Positions 16,408 to 25,388 of a stretch of 64,000 nucleotides of DNA are shown here, one piece after another. Location: the NCBI RefSeq assembly GCF_000186245.1, contig NC_014935.1, positions 1,798,001-1,862,000 of the forward strand, in the 5' to 3' direction. The position numbers were made by a program, and so were the translations under genes. The notes under the pieces are model-generated. The model was not told where the DNA came from, ran no database searches, and worked only from the letters and a program-made list of their open reading frames with translations. This stretch comes from Nitratifractor salsuginis DSM 16511 (lineage in GTDB: Bacteria > Campylobacterota > Campylobacteria > Campylobacterales > Sulfurovaceae). Position 1 is the first letter of the stretch. Each line of letters starts with the position of its first letter.

Positions 16408-16582
16408 GCCTCTCGTTCCCACGCTATGCGTGGGAATGCCTATCCCACTCAAATCTATCATAGGTAAGAGGCTAAAAGTATGTCCTCTGTATCAAGTATC
16501 GTATGGGGTTCTACGTTCAACGCGAGAACCAGAAAGAGAACCGTCTCAACTCTCAACGCTCAGCTCTCAACGCTAAACTCTC
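16408..16582. repeat. REP-like hairpins and CTCAACG heptamers
   Basis: CCTCTCGTTCCCACGC, then TTCCCACGCTATGCGTGGGAA (9-bp perfect stem) and ATGCCTATCC; shares parts with 9460-9486 and 10113. A degenerate copy (GTTCTACGTTCAACGCGAGAAC) sits near 16508. 16544-16582 is a heptamer run of CTCAACT/CTCAACG/CTAAACT. It lies between convergent NnrS and the DUF1858 gene. Confidence 0.75.
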
Positions 16583-16587
16583 GCCCC

Positions 16588-17103
16588 TCATTTCCTCACA
16601 TAGGTCAAGAAGCGCTCCGGCGACTCCTCTTTACAATAGACTTCGTGGCCGGCCTTTTGAAGCTCTTCGATCAGCGGTTCGGGCTTGAAATCGGACTCGA
16701 TAGCGATCATTTCTCCCTCATTCAATCCTTTGAGCGCCATATGGGCTTCGGCCAGAGGGTTCTTTTGGGCATCCAGCAGTTCGTTGGCGTTGAGAGTCGC
16801 TTTGACCTCTCCATCAATCCACTCGGGTGCTTCACTCACACTTTCGCTCTCCGTAGCTACCCCTTCGGCATCGACGGGAGGCTGCCCCACCGCTTCGCGC
16901 AGCTTGTTGAGCAGATCGAGGGGCTCCATCCCGCCGACGATCGCCGCCTGGCGTACACCGGCGACTTTGGCCAGGGTGCGGCGCAGGACGGGGTTGTTGA
17001 GCTTTTTGAATTTAGGGTTGATGGCGATCAGTGTCTCCTTCATCCCCGGATAGTTGTTGAGCAGATCAGCGATCTTGGTCTCCATCGTAATCTCTTTCAT
17101 CAT
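16588..17103 (-). CDS. DUF1858 plus DUF2249 domain protein
   Basis: 171 residues. The N-terminal 65 residues (IADLLNNYPGMKETLIAINPKFKKLNNP...) match the DUF1858 helical domain and the C-terminal 70 (PLAEAHMALKGLNEGEMIAI, then HEVYCKEESPERFLTYVRK) the DUF2249/SirA-like fold, joined by an acidic linker. Such pairings occur near denitrification and redox genes, with suggested metal or sulfur roles. ATG at 17103 or 17100. Confidence 0.75.
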   Translation of the reverse strand: MMKEITMETKIADLLNNYPGMKETLIAINPKFKKLNNPVLRRTLAKVAGVRQAAIVGGMEPLDLLNKLREAVGQPPVDAEGVATESESVSEAPEWIDGEVKATLNANELLDAQKNPLAEAHMALKGLNEGEMIAIESDFKPEPLIEELQKAGHEVYCKEESPERFLTYVRK

Positions 17104-17209
17104 CGACTCCTTCTTTTATTAATTTCTATTAATCAGGAGAATATTACTCCAGATTCAATAGTATACTACTTATTATTCCGATAAGAAAGCGTTAATCCAA
17201 GGAGCCTTT

Positions 17210-17947
17210 TTGCCTGCCGAATATCTTCTCTATGTCTTCCTGGCCTTTGTATTGTCCATTCTCTTTTCAATGGGTGGCGCCGGATCGGGGATTGCCCTGA
17301 TCCCTATCCTGCACTTTTTGGGAGTCGATTTCAACGTCGCCAAGGCAGTCGGGCTCTTCGCCGGGGCCTCTACCACCATCACCTCCAGCGTGATGAACTT
17401 TCGGCGCAAAGCCCTGGATATCGCCCAACTCTGGCCTATGGCCCTGGGGATGCTGCTCTTCGCCCCGTTGGGAGCCTGGTTCAACCGCTTCGTCGATCAG
17501 GAGTTCGTCAAGGCGCTCTTCGTGCTTCTCCTGCTCTATAGCGCCACAATGATGATGTTCGGGAGGAAAAAGGCGCTGACCCATTTGCACTCCAAACCGC
17601 TCCTTCTGGCGGTGGGAAGCGGCGTGGGGCTCGTCTCCGGTCTGCTGGGGGTCGGCGGAGGAAACCTGCTCATCCCTCTCCTGATCCTCCTGGGATTCGA
17701 ACCCCGCAAAGTGGCCGTGGCTGTCAGTTTCGTCGTTCCGTTCTCTGCACTGGGCTCTTTTTTCACCTACGCCAGCTACGTCCCCCTCGACTGGAGACTC
17801 CTGCTCCTCGTCGCCCTCGCCTCCGTCGTCGGAGGATACTTGGGGAACCACCTGATGCATTTCAAACTCAATCAGCAGCAGATCAAAAAGATTATGGCAT
17901 TGATCCTTTATATTCTGGCCTTCAAAATGCTCTACGGGCTGCTCTAA
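17210..17947 (+). CDS. TauE/SafE-family sulfite/organosulfonate exporter-like membrane protein
   Basis: 245 residues, eight or so membrane helices in two repeats, each starting with a glycine-rich segment (SMGGAGSGIALIPIL and SGLLGVGGGNLLIPLLILLG), the TauE/SafE signature. Probable anion export or uptake. Apparent TTG start at 17210 behind AAGGAG. Divergent from 16588-17103 across an AT-rich promoter region. Confidence 0.85.
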   Translation: MPAEYLLYVFLAFVLSILFSMGGAGSGIALIPILHFLGVDFNVAKAVGLFAGASTTITSSVMNFRRKALDIAQLWPMALGMLLFAPLGAWFNRFVDQEFVKALFVLLLLYSATMMMFGRKKALTHLHSKPLLLAVGSGVGLVSGLLGVGGGNLLIPLLILLGFEPRKVAVAVSFVVPFSALGSFFTYASYVPLDWRLLLLVALASVVGGYLGNHLMHFKLNQQQIKKIMALILYILAFKMLYGLL

Positions 17948-17979
17948 TCACTCAAGATATTTGGGCACACGAAGTCGCT

Positions 17980-18492
17980 TTAGCTTTCCAGGTTCTCCAG
18001 AAATTCGAGCAGACCCTCGATGATCCGATCCGGGCTCGGGGGACAGCCGGGGATATGATGGGCTACCGGCAGATGCTCCGAAGCGGGAGCGGTGACGGCG
18101 AAGGTGTGTTCGAAGGGTGCCTGCATCGCCGGGCAATCCCCCAGGGTGATGCACCATTTGGGCTCGGGGATCTGCTCCCAGGCATCCAGGACGTGGGGGA
18201 GCATATTGAAAGTCAGCACGCCGCTGAGCAGCATCAGGTCGGCATGCCGGGGCGACGCGACGAAATGAATCCCCAGACGCTCCAAATCGTAATAGGGATT
18301 GCTCAGGGCATTGCACTCCGCTTCGCAGGCGTTGCAGCTGCCGCTGTCCACCATCCGAATCGCCAGAGAACCGGCGAATTTGCGCTTGACCTCATCCCTG
18401 AGCCGCTTGCGCAGCTCCTTCATCCGCTCGTCAAACTCAGGATGCTCCGTCAAAACCCCGGTTTGGAATCGCTTTTGCCAATATTTCAGCAT
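17980..18492 (-). CDS. hyfI: Hydrogenase-4/complex I small subunit (HyfI/NuoB-like)
   Basis: 170 residues from ATG 18492. The NuoB-type 4Fe-4S ligands are present: SGSCNACEAEC, GDC and IPGCPPSP. In related complexes this subunit holds the N2-type cluster and contacts the large subunit. Last gene of the hyfB-C-E-F-G-I order, separated from hyfG by repeats. The ORF is open upstream but the family begins at MLKYWQKRF. Confidence 0.87.
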   Translation of the reverse strand: MLKYWQKRFQTGVLTEHPEFDERMKELRKRLRDEVKRKFAGSLAIRMVDSGSCNACEAECNALSNPYYDLERLGIHFVASPRHADLMLLSGVLTFNMLPHVLDAWEQIPEPKWCITLGDCPAMQAPFEHTFAVTAPASEHLPVAHHIPGCPPSPDRIIEGLLEFLENLES

Positions 18493-18517
18493 AATGCAGC
18501 CTCCGGCTGGGAGTCGT

Positions 18518-18630
18518 TGGTCGTCAATCGTCGATCGTTGGTTTGCGGGCTTTGCCCGCTCATAATTAATTGCGTTGTGAAACAACGCTTACCAAAATTC
18601 CTCACTCCTAACTCCTCATTCTTCACTCAT
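18518..18630. repeat. hyfG-hyfI gap: heptamer repeats and two hairpins
   Basis: GTCGTTGGTC-type copies (18518-18545), hairpins GCGGGCTTTGCCCGC (near 18546) and GCGTTGTGAAACAACGC (near 18570), then TCCTCAC/TCCTAAC copies (18600-18630). The gap lies inside the presumed hyf operon. Confidence 0.75.
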
Positions 18631-20034
18631 TTATAGGTCATTTCCCGCATAGCTCAGATCGCAGCTCTTGTTGATCAGGGGGAAATCGGCGATGATATTA
18701 CCCGGCATCATCAGGTGCAACGCCTGCCAATTGACGAAGCTGGGATCCCGGTAGAAAAAGCGACCGATCTTCCCGGCCTCGATCTCGATGCTCATATAGA
18801 TCTCTCCCAGGGAACTTTCGACGAAGCTCTCGTAGAAGCCATCCTTCGCCTCACTCTCCAAAAGGGAGAAGTCTTCGCCGGATTCGGCACCCTTCTCCAT
18901 CAACTCCCGCACGAAGCTTTGTATCAACGCCAAAGAGCTCTTGACTTCGGCGATACGGACTTTGAAACGGGCTGCGACATCTCCGCTCGTTTCCGTGGCC
19001 GCTGCGAAGCCCCTCTCCGTGTAAAAGGGATCGTCAGAACGCACATCCAGACTCAAACCGCTGGCACGGGCCATCACCCCCACACAACCGTAACGCTTGG
19101 CATCGTCGGCTTTCAGGATACCCGTGGTATCCATCCGGTCCCAGAGGGAGGGGATATCGACGATCCAATTCTCAAACCATCCGATCGCCTCCTCCATCCG
19201 CTGGGCAAAGCTCGAAATCTCCCCGAGATCCCAAGCCGGAAGCTCCCTGAAAAGCGCCTCGAAACCGAAGCGGCTTCTTGTGAGCCGGGCCATCAAGCGC
19301 CGTGCCTCTTCCGCCCGGGCGGAGCCCCAGGCCAGAGCTGCGCCGAAACCGGCATCGTTGGGGATGAAGCCCAGGTCGGTCCAGTGGTGGATAATCCGCT
19401 CCAGCTCCAGCAGCAGGGCGTGGCGCAGGCGAAGGGCTTCGGGCAGTTCCTGAGCTGTGGATTCTTCCACGATGTGCAGGAAGGCCGACTGGGCGGCGAC
19501 ACTTTCGTTGCCGCTGATCCGGCTGACGATAGGGGCGGCTTCGGCCAGGTTTTTGCCCTCCAGCATCTTTTCGATGCCCCGGTATTTGTAGAAGTGGCGC
19601 ACCTCCTGGTGAAGCATATCTTCCCCCGCCTGGGAAAAATGAAAATGCCCCGGCTCAATGATCCCGGCGTGGATCGGTCCTACCGCCACTTCAAAGACTC
19701 CATCCCCGCCGATCGTTTCATAATGATAGGGGCGGTACTCCGCCGCTTCAAGAACCGTATGAACGTCAAAATCCCTGCGCATCGGGTAAACCCCCTCGGG
19801 CCAACGTTCGTGATGGACCAGAGGCCGGAAGTCGAAAGCCCCCTCGAAACGGATCCCGAAATCGTCGGCCGTCTTGCGCTCGAACCAGATCGCCGCCGGA
19901 AAACGGGGCATGATACTCGCCGCCACCGGCTGAGAGCGGGAAACCTGTTCACGGACCATCCCGTCATCGAAACGGGTCAGCAGTTCGAAGTTGTCGCCGC
20001 GATCGACGGCATAGCGGGCAATCAGACGTTTCAT
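18631..20034 (-). CDS. hyfG: Hydrogenase-related large subunit lacking NiFe ligands (HyfG/Ehr type)
   Basis: 467 residues, a NuoC-like N-terminal part followed by a NuoD/HycE-like part (VGPIHAGIIEPGHF, HQEVRHFYKYRGIEKML). Where NiFe hydrogenases have RICGIC it reads SRISGNESVAAQSAF, and the C-terminal DPCxxC is replaced by NKSCDLSYAGNDL. The active-site metal therefore cannot be bound as in hydrogenases. This matches the energy-converting hydrogenase-related (Ehr) complexes, whose reaction is unknown. The start MKRLIARYAVDRGDNF fits the family. Confidence 0.88.
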   Translation of the reverse strand: MKRLIARYAVDRGDNFELLTRFDDGMVREQVSRSQPVAASIMPRFPAAIWFERKTADDFGIRFEGAFDFRPLVHHERWPEGVYPMRRDFDVHTVLEAAEYRPYHYETIGGDGVFEVAVGPIHAGIIEPGHFHFSQAGEDMLHQEVRHFYKYRGIEKMLEGKNLAEAAPIVSRISGNESVAAQSAFLHIVEESTAQELPEALRLRHALLLELERIIHHWTDLGFIPNDAGFGAALAWGSARAEEARRLMARLTRSRFGFEALFRELPAWDLGEISSFAQRMEEAIGWFENWIVDIPSLWDRMDTTGILKADDAKRYGCVGVMARASGLSLDVRSDDPFYTERGFAAATETSGDVAARFKVRIAEVKSSLALIQSFVRELMEKGAESGEDFSLLESEAKDGFYESFVESSLGEIYMSIEIEAGKIGRFFYRDPSFVNWQALHLMMPGNIIADFPLINKSCDLSYAGNDL

Positions 20035-20050
20035 TGTGCAAAGCCTTTTT

Positions 20051-20132
20051 CAGTCGCAAGTCTCAGGCACGGGCCTTCGGCCCTCACGTCGCAAGTCAAA
20101 TTCTCCATTCTCAATTCTCCATTCTCAATTCC
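20051..20132. repeat. GTCGCAAG hairpin element and heptamers
   Basis: GTCGCAAG flanks a perfect hairpin GGGCCTTCGGCCC (20071-20083), followed by TTCTCCA/TTCTCAA copies to 20132. The hairpin element recurs at 48932, 53125 and 53516. Confidence 0.75.
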
Positions 20133-20139
20133 AAAAGGC

Positions 20140-21555
20140 TCATCCGATTCCCTGGAGGAAGCTCATCGAAGAGGGAAGCAACAGCGCCGCCAGGCCCACC
20201 GCGAAGATCGCCAGGGCCAGTACTTCACTCGTGTAGACCTTTTTGGGGCTCTCCTCCCCCTCGTATTTCATCGACTGATAGATCTGCACAAAGCGGTAAA
20301 AGATCACCGAGAGTAGCACCAGTAGCAGGGCGATGGCCCCCAGCATCGCCAGGAGATGGTGGCTTGTTTTGGCATTGTCGATCATAGCACCGAAGCCGTA
20401 GAGTTCACTGAAGAACATCGGGCTGGGAGGGATCGAAATGATCGCCAGCATAAAGAGCCCCACCAGGAACCAGAAGAGCCGGCCCCGATTGCCGCTGTAG
20501 CCTTTGAGCGCCCCGGCGAAGTGGTAACGCCCGGTCGATTCCAGTACCCCCGTCGAAAGGAAAAGGGCCGGTTTGAGAAAGGCGTGGGCCCCGAAATGAA
20601 GCAGTGCGGCGAAGGTCCCCCCACTCACCCAGAAAAGGGCGATGAGGGCCATATGCTCGACCCCTGAGAGGCTGAAGAGGCGCATGAAATCCTTGGCCCG
20701 GAAAATCAAGAAAGAGACGATGAAGATCGTCAACAGCGTATAGATAAAGACGAAGATGAAGAGGTGGTCATAGTTGACCCGCTCGGCAATCTTCGAAAAA
20801 CGGAAAAAGCCCGCCATCACCCCGCTCTCCAAAATCCCGCTAAACAAAGCCGCCACGGGGTAGAAGGAAGCCCGCTCGATATGGGCCAGCCAGAGGTTCA
20901 TGGGGAAAAAGCCCATCTTGACGAACATCCCCAGAGCCGCCAACGCAAAGCCCATCTCGAAGAGGAAGGGAGAGGGGATCCTGTCGGCGTGGCTCAGGAG
21001 CGCATCGAAGAGCATCGCCTCCTCACCCAGGATCGGCTTGGCCGCCGCGTAGATGAGGATCACCCCAAACAGTACCAGCGAAATGGCGATGGCCCCGACG
21101 ATCATATAGTTCCATGCCTCTTTATGGGCGGCGGGGCTGTGGTTGGTCTTGATCATATAGACCGTGGAGAGGGTCGCCATCTCCAGACCGATCCAGAAGA
21201 TCCCCATATGGTTGGCCAGGATCGAAAGGGTCAAACCGATCCAGAAGAGCCCGAAGAACCGGTAGAAGCGGTAGAGGGCTTTTTGGGTGACCTTCACGTG
21301 TTTATCCAGGGTCAGCAGCGCCAAAGTCACCCCGATGCCGACCACGGATGAGACCAGCAGAATATAAGTGTTGAGATCGTCGGCCACCAAATAGTTGCCC
21401 CAGAGATGATAGGGTTTGGGCAGGCGGAAAAGTTCGATCACCGGCAGCAATACCGCAAAAGAGCTGATCGGCAGCAGTCGGCGCGCCCAGAGATTGTGGG
21501 AAAAGCTGGCGGCGAACATCAGGAAGGGGGGTAAGAGCAGGAAAAAGAGCATCAT
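20140..21555 (-). CDS. hyfF: Membrane antiporter-like subunit HyfF (NuoN/M-like)
   Basis: 471 residues, about 13 membrane helices with the proton-translocating Mrp/NuoL-M-N core: NHMGIFWIGLEMATLSTVYM carries the key glutamate, and lysines lie in MGFALAALGMFVKMGFFPM. It likely pumps ions in the Hyf/Ehr complex. A 151-base gap with a small GC-rich hairpin separates it from hyfE. Confidence 0.88.
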   Translation of the reverse strand: MMLFFLLLPPFLMFAASFSHNLWARRLLPISSFAVLLPVIELFRLPKPYHLWGNYLVADDLNTYILLVSSVVGIGVTLALLTLDKHVKVTQKALYRFYRFFGLFWIGLTLSILANHMGIFWIGLEMATLSTVYMIKTNHSPAAHKEAWNYMIVGAIAISLVLFGVILIYAAAKPILGEEAMLFDALLSHADRIPSPFLFEMGFALAALGMFVKMGFFPMNLWLAHIERASFYPVAALFSGILESGVMAGFFRFSKIAERVNYDHLFIFVFIYTLLTIFIVSFLIFRAKDFMRLFSLSGVEHMALIALFWVSGGTFAALLHFGAHAFLKPALFLSTGVLESTGRYHFAGALKGYSGNRGRLFWFLVGLFMLAIISIPPSPMFFSELYGFGAMIDNAKTSHHLLAMLGAIALLLVLLSVIFYRFVQIYQSMKYEGEESPKKVYTSEVLALAIFAVGLAALLLPSSMSFLQGIG

Positions 21556-21706
21556 AATCCCTCTCCTCTACAAGACAACGGAGCTTTGATTCGATGGTGA
21601 CAAAGGAGCACCCAACCCCGCAGGGGCGCCGCAGGCGTTTGCGACTGCCGGAGCTGTCGGGTCAAAGTGGAGTGATTTTGAAACAGTTGGAACGCTCTAC
21701 AAACAA

Positions 21707-22300
21707 TCATGACTCGGCCTCCTCACGATAGAGCAGCAGGTTGATCACCACAATGGCCATCAACAGATCGAAGAAGATCCCCAGCTCCACCAGCATCGGC
21801 ATCCCGCCCGTGGCGGTGGTCCCCAGCAGGAAGAGGGCATTCTCCATACTCAAAAAGCCCACGATCTTGGGGGCGATGTTGCGGTGCTCGATCATCAGCA
21901 GCAGCGAAAGAAAGAGCGATGAGATACTGACCGCCACATAGTTAGCATTGCCCTGCACCATATGGCTGATGGGTTCGGCCAGATAGAAGGTAAAGACCAG
22001 AATCGCCGGCACCAGCATAATGGCATACTGGGTTTTGATGCTGGGAGGAACCTGACGCACCAACTGAAACTTCTGGCTGAGATACTTCAGAATGTAGGGA
22101 ATCGCCAGGGCTTTGAGCAGGATCGTCAGCGTCCCGCTGATGAGCATCGCCCGGTCGCCAAGCTCGCTCCCCAGGACCAGAGCCAGCAGCCCCAGGGTCA
22201 ACGAGTTGAGGGAATACCAAAACAGCAGCCGATAGAGCCGCGTGGTAAAGAGCGCCGTAATCAGTGTGGCCAAAAAAAGACCGATCAGAAAATCCACCAT
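21707..22300 (-). CDS. hyfE: Hydrogenase-4 component E (HyfE, NuoK-like)
   Basis: 197 residues, about six membrane helices. Includes RLLFWYSLNSLTLGLLALVL and the C-terminal ENALFLLGTTATGGMPMLVE, the NuoK-like part with a buried glutamate. Ends one base before the hyfC stop region, so it is translationally linked. Close to the usual length of about 216. Confidence 0.85.
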   Translation of the reverse strand: MVDFLIGLFLATLITALFTTRLYRLLFWYSLNSLTLGLLALVLGSELGDRAMLISGTLTILLKALAIPYILKYLSQKFQLVRQVPPSIKTQYAIMLVPAILVFTFYLAEPISHMVQGNANYVAVSISSLFLSLLLMIEHRNIAPKIVGFLSMENALFLLGTTATGGMPMLVELGIFFDLLMAIVVINLLLYREEAES

Positions 22301-22301
22301 T

Positions 22302-23222
22302 TCAAGCCCCCAGTACGTAAAAGGTAATCAGCGACAAAAAGGCAAACACAATGGCGATCCCCAGCAGATCGGGCACCTTGAAAAGCCGCAGTTTGGCCGT
22401 ATTGACTTCGATCAGCGCCACCGCCAAAGCCACGGCGAAGAGCTTGCCCACGAAGATCAGCAGGGCCAGAGGCCAGGCAGCCTCCATCCCGAAGGGCAAA
22501 AAGAGGGTTGCAAAAAGCGACGCGAAGATGACGAATTTCACCGAAGCCGCCGTCTCGATGATCGCCAGATAGATCCCGGTAATGTCCAGGATCATCGCTT
22601 CATGCACCATCGTCAACTCCAGGTGAGTTTCGGGATTGTCCACCGGGATGCGCCCGTTCTCGGCGATGAGCAGGATAAAGAAACTGATCGCTGCAAAGAG
22701 GTAGCTGGCCATATGCTCCCGGGGGAAATGCTGCGCCAGGTTCACCCCCGCCTGCCCCACTCCTAGGTCACCGGCCATCATCGAGACACTGAAGATGGTC
22801 AAAACCATCGCCGGCTCCACGAGAGCGGAGATGAAGGCTTCGCGGCTCGACCCCATCCCTCCGAAACTGCTGGCACTGTCCAGGCCCAGCAACATCAGGA
22901 AGAAGGTCGAAAGAGCCAGCAGCCCCGTGATGGTGAAGGCATCGACGAAACTGACGTAATAGGCCCCTTTCACCGCCGGGGGGAGATAAAAGAGGACGAT
23001 CAGCAGCGGAGCGAGGACCAAAAAGGGCGCCACCCGGGTCATCACACTGGCTTCCCGGCTGAGCACCGTCTCTTTGCCAAGCAGTTTGGAAAAGTCCCGA
23101 TAACCCTGCAGCAGCGAAACGGGCCGTTTGTAGAGCAGCCACATCTTGACCGCCTTGATAAAACTGAGCAGGATCGGGGCCAAAGCCAGTAAGAGCACTA
23201 TTGTCACGAAATAGAGGATCAT
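22302..23222 (-). CDS. hyfC: Membrane subunit HyfC (NuoH-like)
   Basis: 306 residues, eight helices. The signature ENGRIPVDNPETHLELTMVH (quinone- or coupling-site loop of NuoH/HycD) is intact, as is KLLGKETVLSREASVMTRVAP. It connects the peripheral arm to the ion-pumping subunits. Overlaps hyfB by four bases. Confidence 0.92.
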   Translation of the reverse strand: MILYFVTIVLLLALAPILLSFIKAVKMWLLYKRPVSLLQGYRDFSKLLGKETVLSREASVMTRVAPFLVLAPLLIVLFYLPPAVKGAYYVSFVDAFTITGLLALSTFFLMLLGLDSASSFGGMGSSREAFISALVEPAMVLTIFSVSMMAGDLGVGQAGVNLAQHFPREHMASYLFAAISFFILLIAENGRIPVDNPETHLELTMVHEAMILDITGIYLAIIETAASVKFVIFASLFATLFLPFGMEAAWPLALLIFVGKLFAVALAVALIEVNTAKLRLFKVPDLLGIAIVFAFLSLITFYVLGA

Positions 23223-25111
23223 CGTTTCTCTCCGATAATGAGCACTTTGATCGAAATCACCATCACCACCGACTCCAGGGCGAAGGTAGCCCAGCTGAAT
23301 TCGTGGGCGAAGATCCGGTAGCTGAAGAGCACCAGCAGCATCAGGTTGAAGATCATCGCCGCGTAACGGGTCTGCTCGAAGTGGGCCAGTCGGTAGATCC
23401 AGTAGCTGATCCGGTTCGCCAGCTTCGCCGTGCCGTCATAGAGAGAGCGCTCGAAAAGGGGTTTGACGTGCACTTCGTAGCTGGAGGCGTCGAATTTGCT
23501 TTCGTGCCCGGCCAGCGTCTCCTTGTGCAGGTGTTCCTCGGGCCGGTAGAGCCAGGTGAAGAAGCGGCGGATTGGTCCGGCGAAGCCGGTGGCCGAATAT
23601 TGGGTCCGCGCCCCGGTGCGGTAACCGCAGGCCCAGGTACGGTGGAGCCGCTCTTTGACCCCCAGCATCCGATAAGCCCAGGCCAGAAGCAGCGTCACCC
23701 CCAGCAGGGAGATCAGAAGAAGGAGCGGAGAAACCACCCCGCCGTTGACCGCCACGGAGTGCATATGCCAAACGCCAAAGGGGAAGATGGCATCATAAGC
23801 CCCCACTTTTCCCTCGGCCACCAGCGCCCGGTCAAAGAGATGAATAAAAGCCGGAGCGAAGAGCATCAGGGCGATCACCACCCCCGCCATCGCCAGCATC
23901 CCAAAACGCATCAGGCCGTTAACCTCTTTGGCGTGTCGGGCGTTGGCACTGCGATGCAAACCCAAAAAGGTAATGCCGTAGGCTTTGACGAAGCAGGCGA
24001 TGGCCAAGCCTCCGGTGAGCGCCAGGGCGAAAATGGCAAAGGGGATCGCCAGCTTGAGAGACATATTGGTGATGGTGTTGGAGCTGAGCAGCGATTGAAA
24101 AATCATCCATTCACTCAAAAAGCCGTTGGTCGGCGGCAGGGCCGAAATGGAGACCGAAGCCAACAAAAAGGTCAGGGCCGTGATCGGCATACTCTTGATG
24201 AGCCCGCCATAGGCTTCGATGTTTTTGGTATGGGTTTCGTGGAGCACACTCCCCGCCCCCATAAAGAGCAGAGATTTGAAACTCATATGGTTGAAGGTAT
24301 GGAAAAGGGCCGCGATGAAGGCGAAGGTGCTCAGAATCCCCAGCTGCAGCGCGTCGAAGATCATCCCCATCCCGAAGCCGATCAGAATAATGCCGATATT
24401 CTCGATGGAATGATTGGCCAGCAGGGCTTTGATATCGTGCTCGCTCAGGGCGTAGAGCACCCCCACCAGGGAAGAGAGGGCCCCGATCACCAGGATCAGG
24501 ATCCCCCACTCCAGCGGCCAGGGGTAGAGCACATCGAGCATAAAGCGGAACATCCCGTAGATCGCCACTTTGAGCATCACCCCGCTCATAAGCGCGGAGA
24601 CGGGACTGGGGGCTGCCGGGTGGGCATAGGGGAGCCAGACATGCAGGGGCACTGCCCCGGCCTTGGAGAGAAAGCCCAGGATCAGGAAGAAGAAGAGCAG
24701 CGTCGGATAGGCGAAGTGGGCCGCAACCCCCTGCATCTGGGCAAAGTCCAGCTCCAGATTCCCGTCGGTGACCAGGAGGAAGAAGAGCAGCAGAAAGACG
24801 AAGCCGAAGTGGGTCATAAAGAAATAAAAACGCGCCGCAGGGATCGTTCCCTTCTCTTCGGGCTCCGTCAGGATCAACTGCCAGCTCGTCAGGCTCATCA
24901 ATTCCCAAAAGAGCAGAAAGGTCAGAGCGTTGGCCGCCGTCACCACCCCCAGCATCGAGAGGATGAAACCGAAATAGTGGATCAGGTAGTGGGCTTTGCG
25001 CTCGATATGGGGCAGGTATCCCTGGGAGTAGAAGAGATTGGGCAGGGCTCCGAGGAGGATCAAAAAGACAAAGAGCAGCGACAGGGCATCAAGATGAAAT
25101 GCAAAAGGCAT
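23219..25111 (-). CDS. hyfB: Membrane antiporter-like subunit HyfB (NuoL-like)
   Basis: 630 residues, about 16 membrane helices. Conserved FLLFWELMSLTSWQLI (key Glu), KAGAVPLHVWLPYAHPAAPSPVSALMSG and LANHSIENIGIILIG identify the NuoL/HyfB family. First gene of the six-gene hyf/Ehr-like operon. No hyfA or hyfH ferredoxin gene and no hydrogenase maturation genes are present, which supports a non-hydrogenase complex. Confidence 0.92.
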   Translation of the reverse strand: MPFAFHLDALSLLFVFLILLGALPNLFYSQGYLPHIERKAHYLIHYFGFILSMLGVVTAANALTFLLFWELMSLTSWQLILTEPEEKGTIPAARFYFFMTHFGFVFLLLFFLLVTDGNLELDFAQMQGVAAHFAYPTLLFFFLILGFLSKAGAVPLHVWLPYAHPAAPSPVSALMSGVMLKVAIYGMFRFMLDVLYPWPLEWGILILVIGALSSLVGVLYALSEHDIKALLANHSIENIGIILIGFGMGMIFDALQLGILSTFAFIAALFHTFNHMSFKSLLFMGAGSVLHETHTKNIEAYGGLIKSMPITALTFLLASVSISALPPTNGFLSEWMIFQSLLSSNTITNMSLKLAIPFAIFALALTGGLAIACFVKAYGITFLGLHRSANARHAKEVNGLMRFGMLAMAGVVIALMLFAPAFIHLFDRALVAEGKVGAYDAIFPFGVWHMHSVAVNGGVVSPLLLLISLLGVTLLLAWAYRMLGVKERLHRTWACGYRTGARTQYSATGFAGPIRRFFTWLYRPEEHLHKETLAGHESKFDASSYEVHVKPLFERSLYDGTAKLANRISYWIYRLAHFEQTRYAAMIFNLMLLVLFSYRIFAHEFSWATFALESVVMVISIKVLIIGEKR

Positions 25112-25297
25112 TTTTTACTCCAAAATCAGACTTCATTGGCAAACGACTTCACGCCGAAAAAATCAAAACAACGAAACAACGAATAAACAATTAAACAATG
25201 ATAATTTTTTGGGAAAGCGTCGCCGATGCGGCGCGAAAGAGGGCTTGCCCGGCGGAAGATCACCGGTGGGTAAGTCCTGATTTGGGGCGATTATACT
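25112..25297 (-). promoter_or_regulatory. Leader of the hyf operon with possible -10 box and hairpins
   Basis: On the minus strand GTATAATCG puts a TATAAT-like -10 at about 25291-25296. The 170-base leader to the hyfB start can fold, including GCGCCGCATCGGCGACGC near 25218-25235 and a CCACCGG...CCGCCGGG pair near 25255-25275. No known riboswitch class recognised. Confidence 0.35.
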
Positions 25298-25388
25298 CCG
25301 GAAAGCTTAAAATATTACTCTGCCATTAGAGGGAGCTGTCGAGTGAAAGCTCTGTCGGGAATAAGAATAAAATTTACCGGTCGATGAT

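Noticed and set aside
23436-23771. Additional frames within the hyf genes
   Set aside because: Overlap strongly supported membrane subunits and show Arg/Gly-rich shadow composition.
23201-25186. Long plus-strand open frame (661 codons) opposite hyfB
   Set aside because: Antisense shadow of a GC-rich membrane gene; composition His/Gln/Glu-rich without domains, while the minus frame has clear NuoL motifs.
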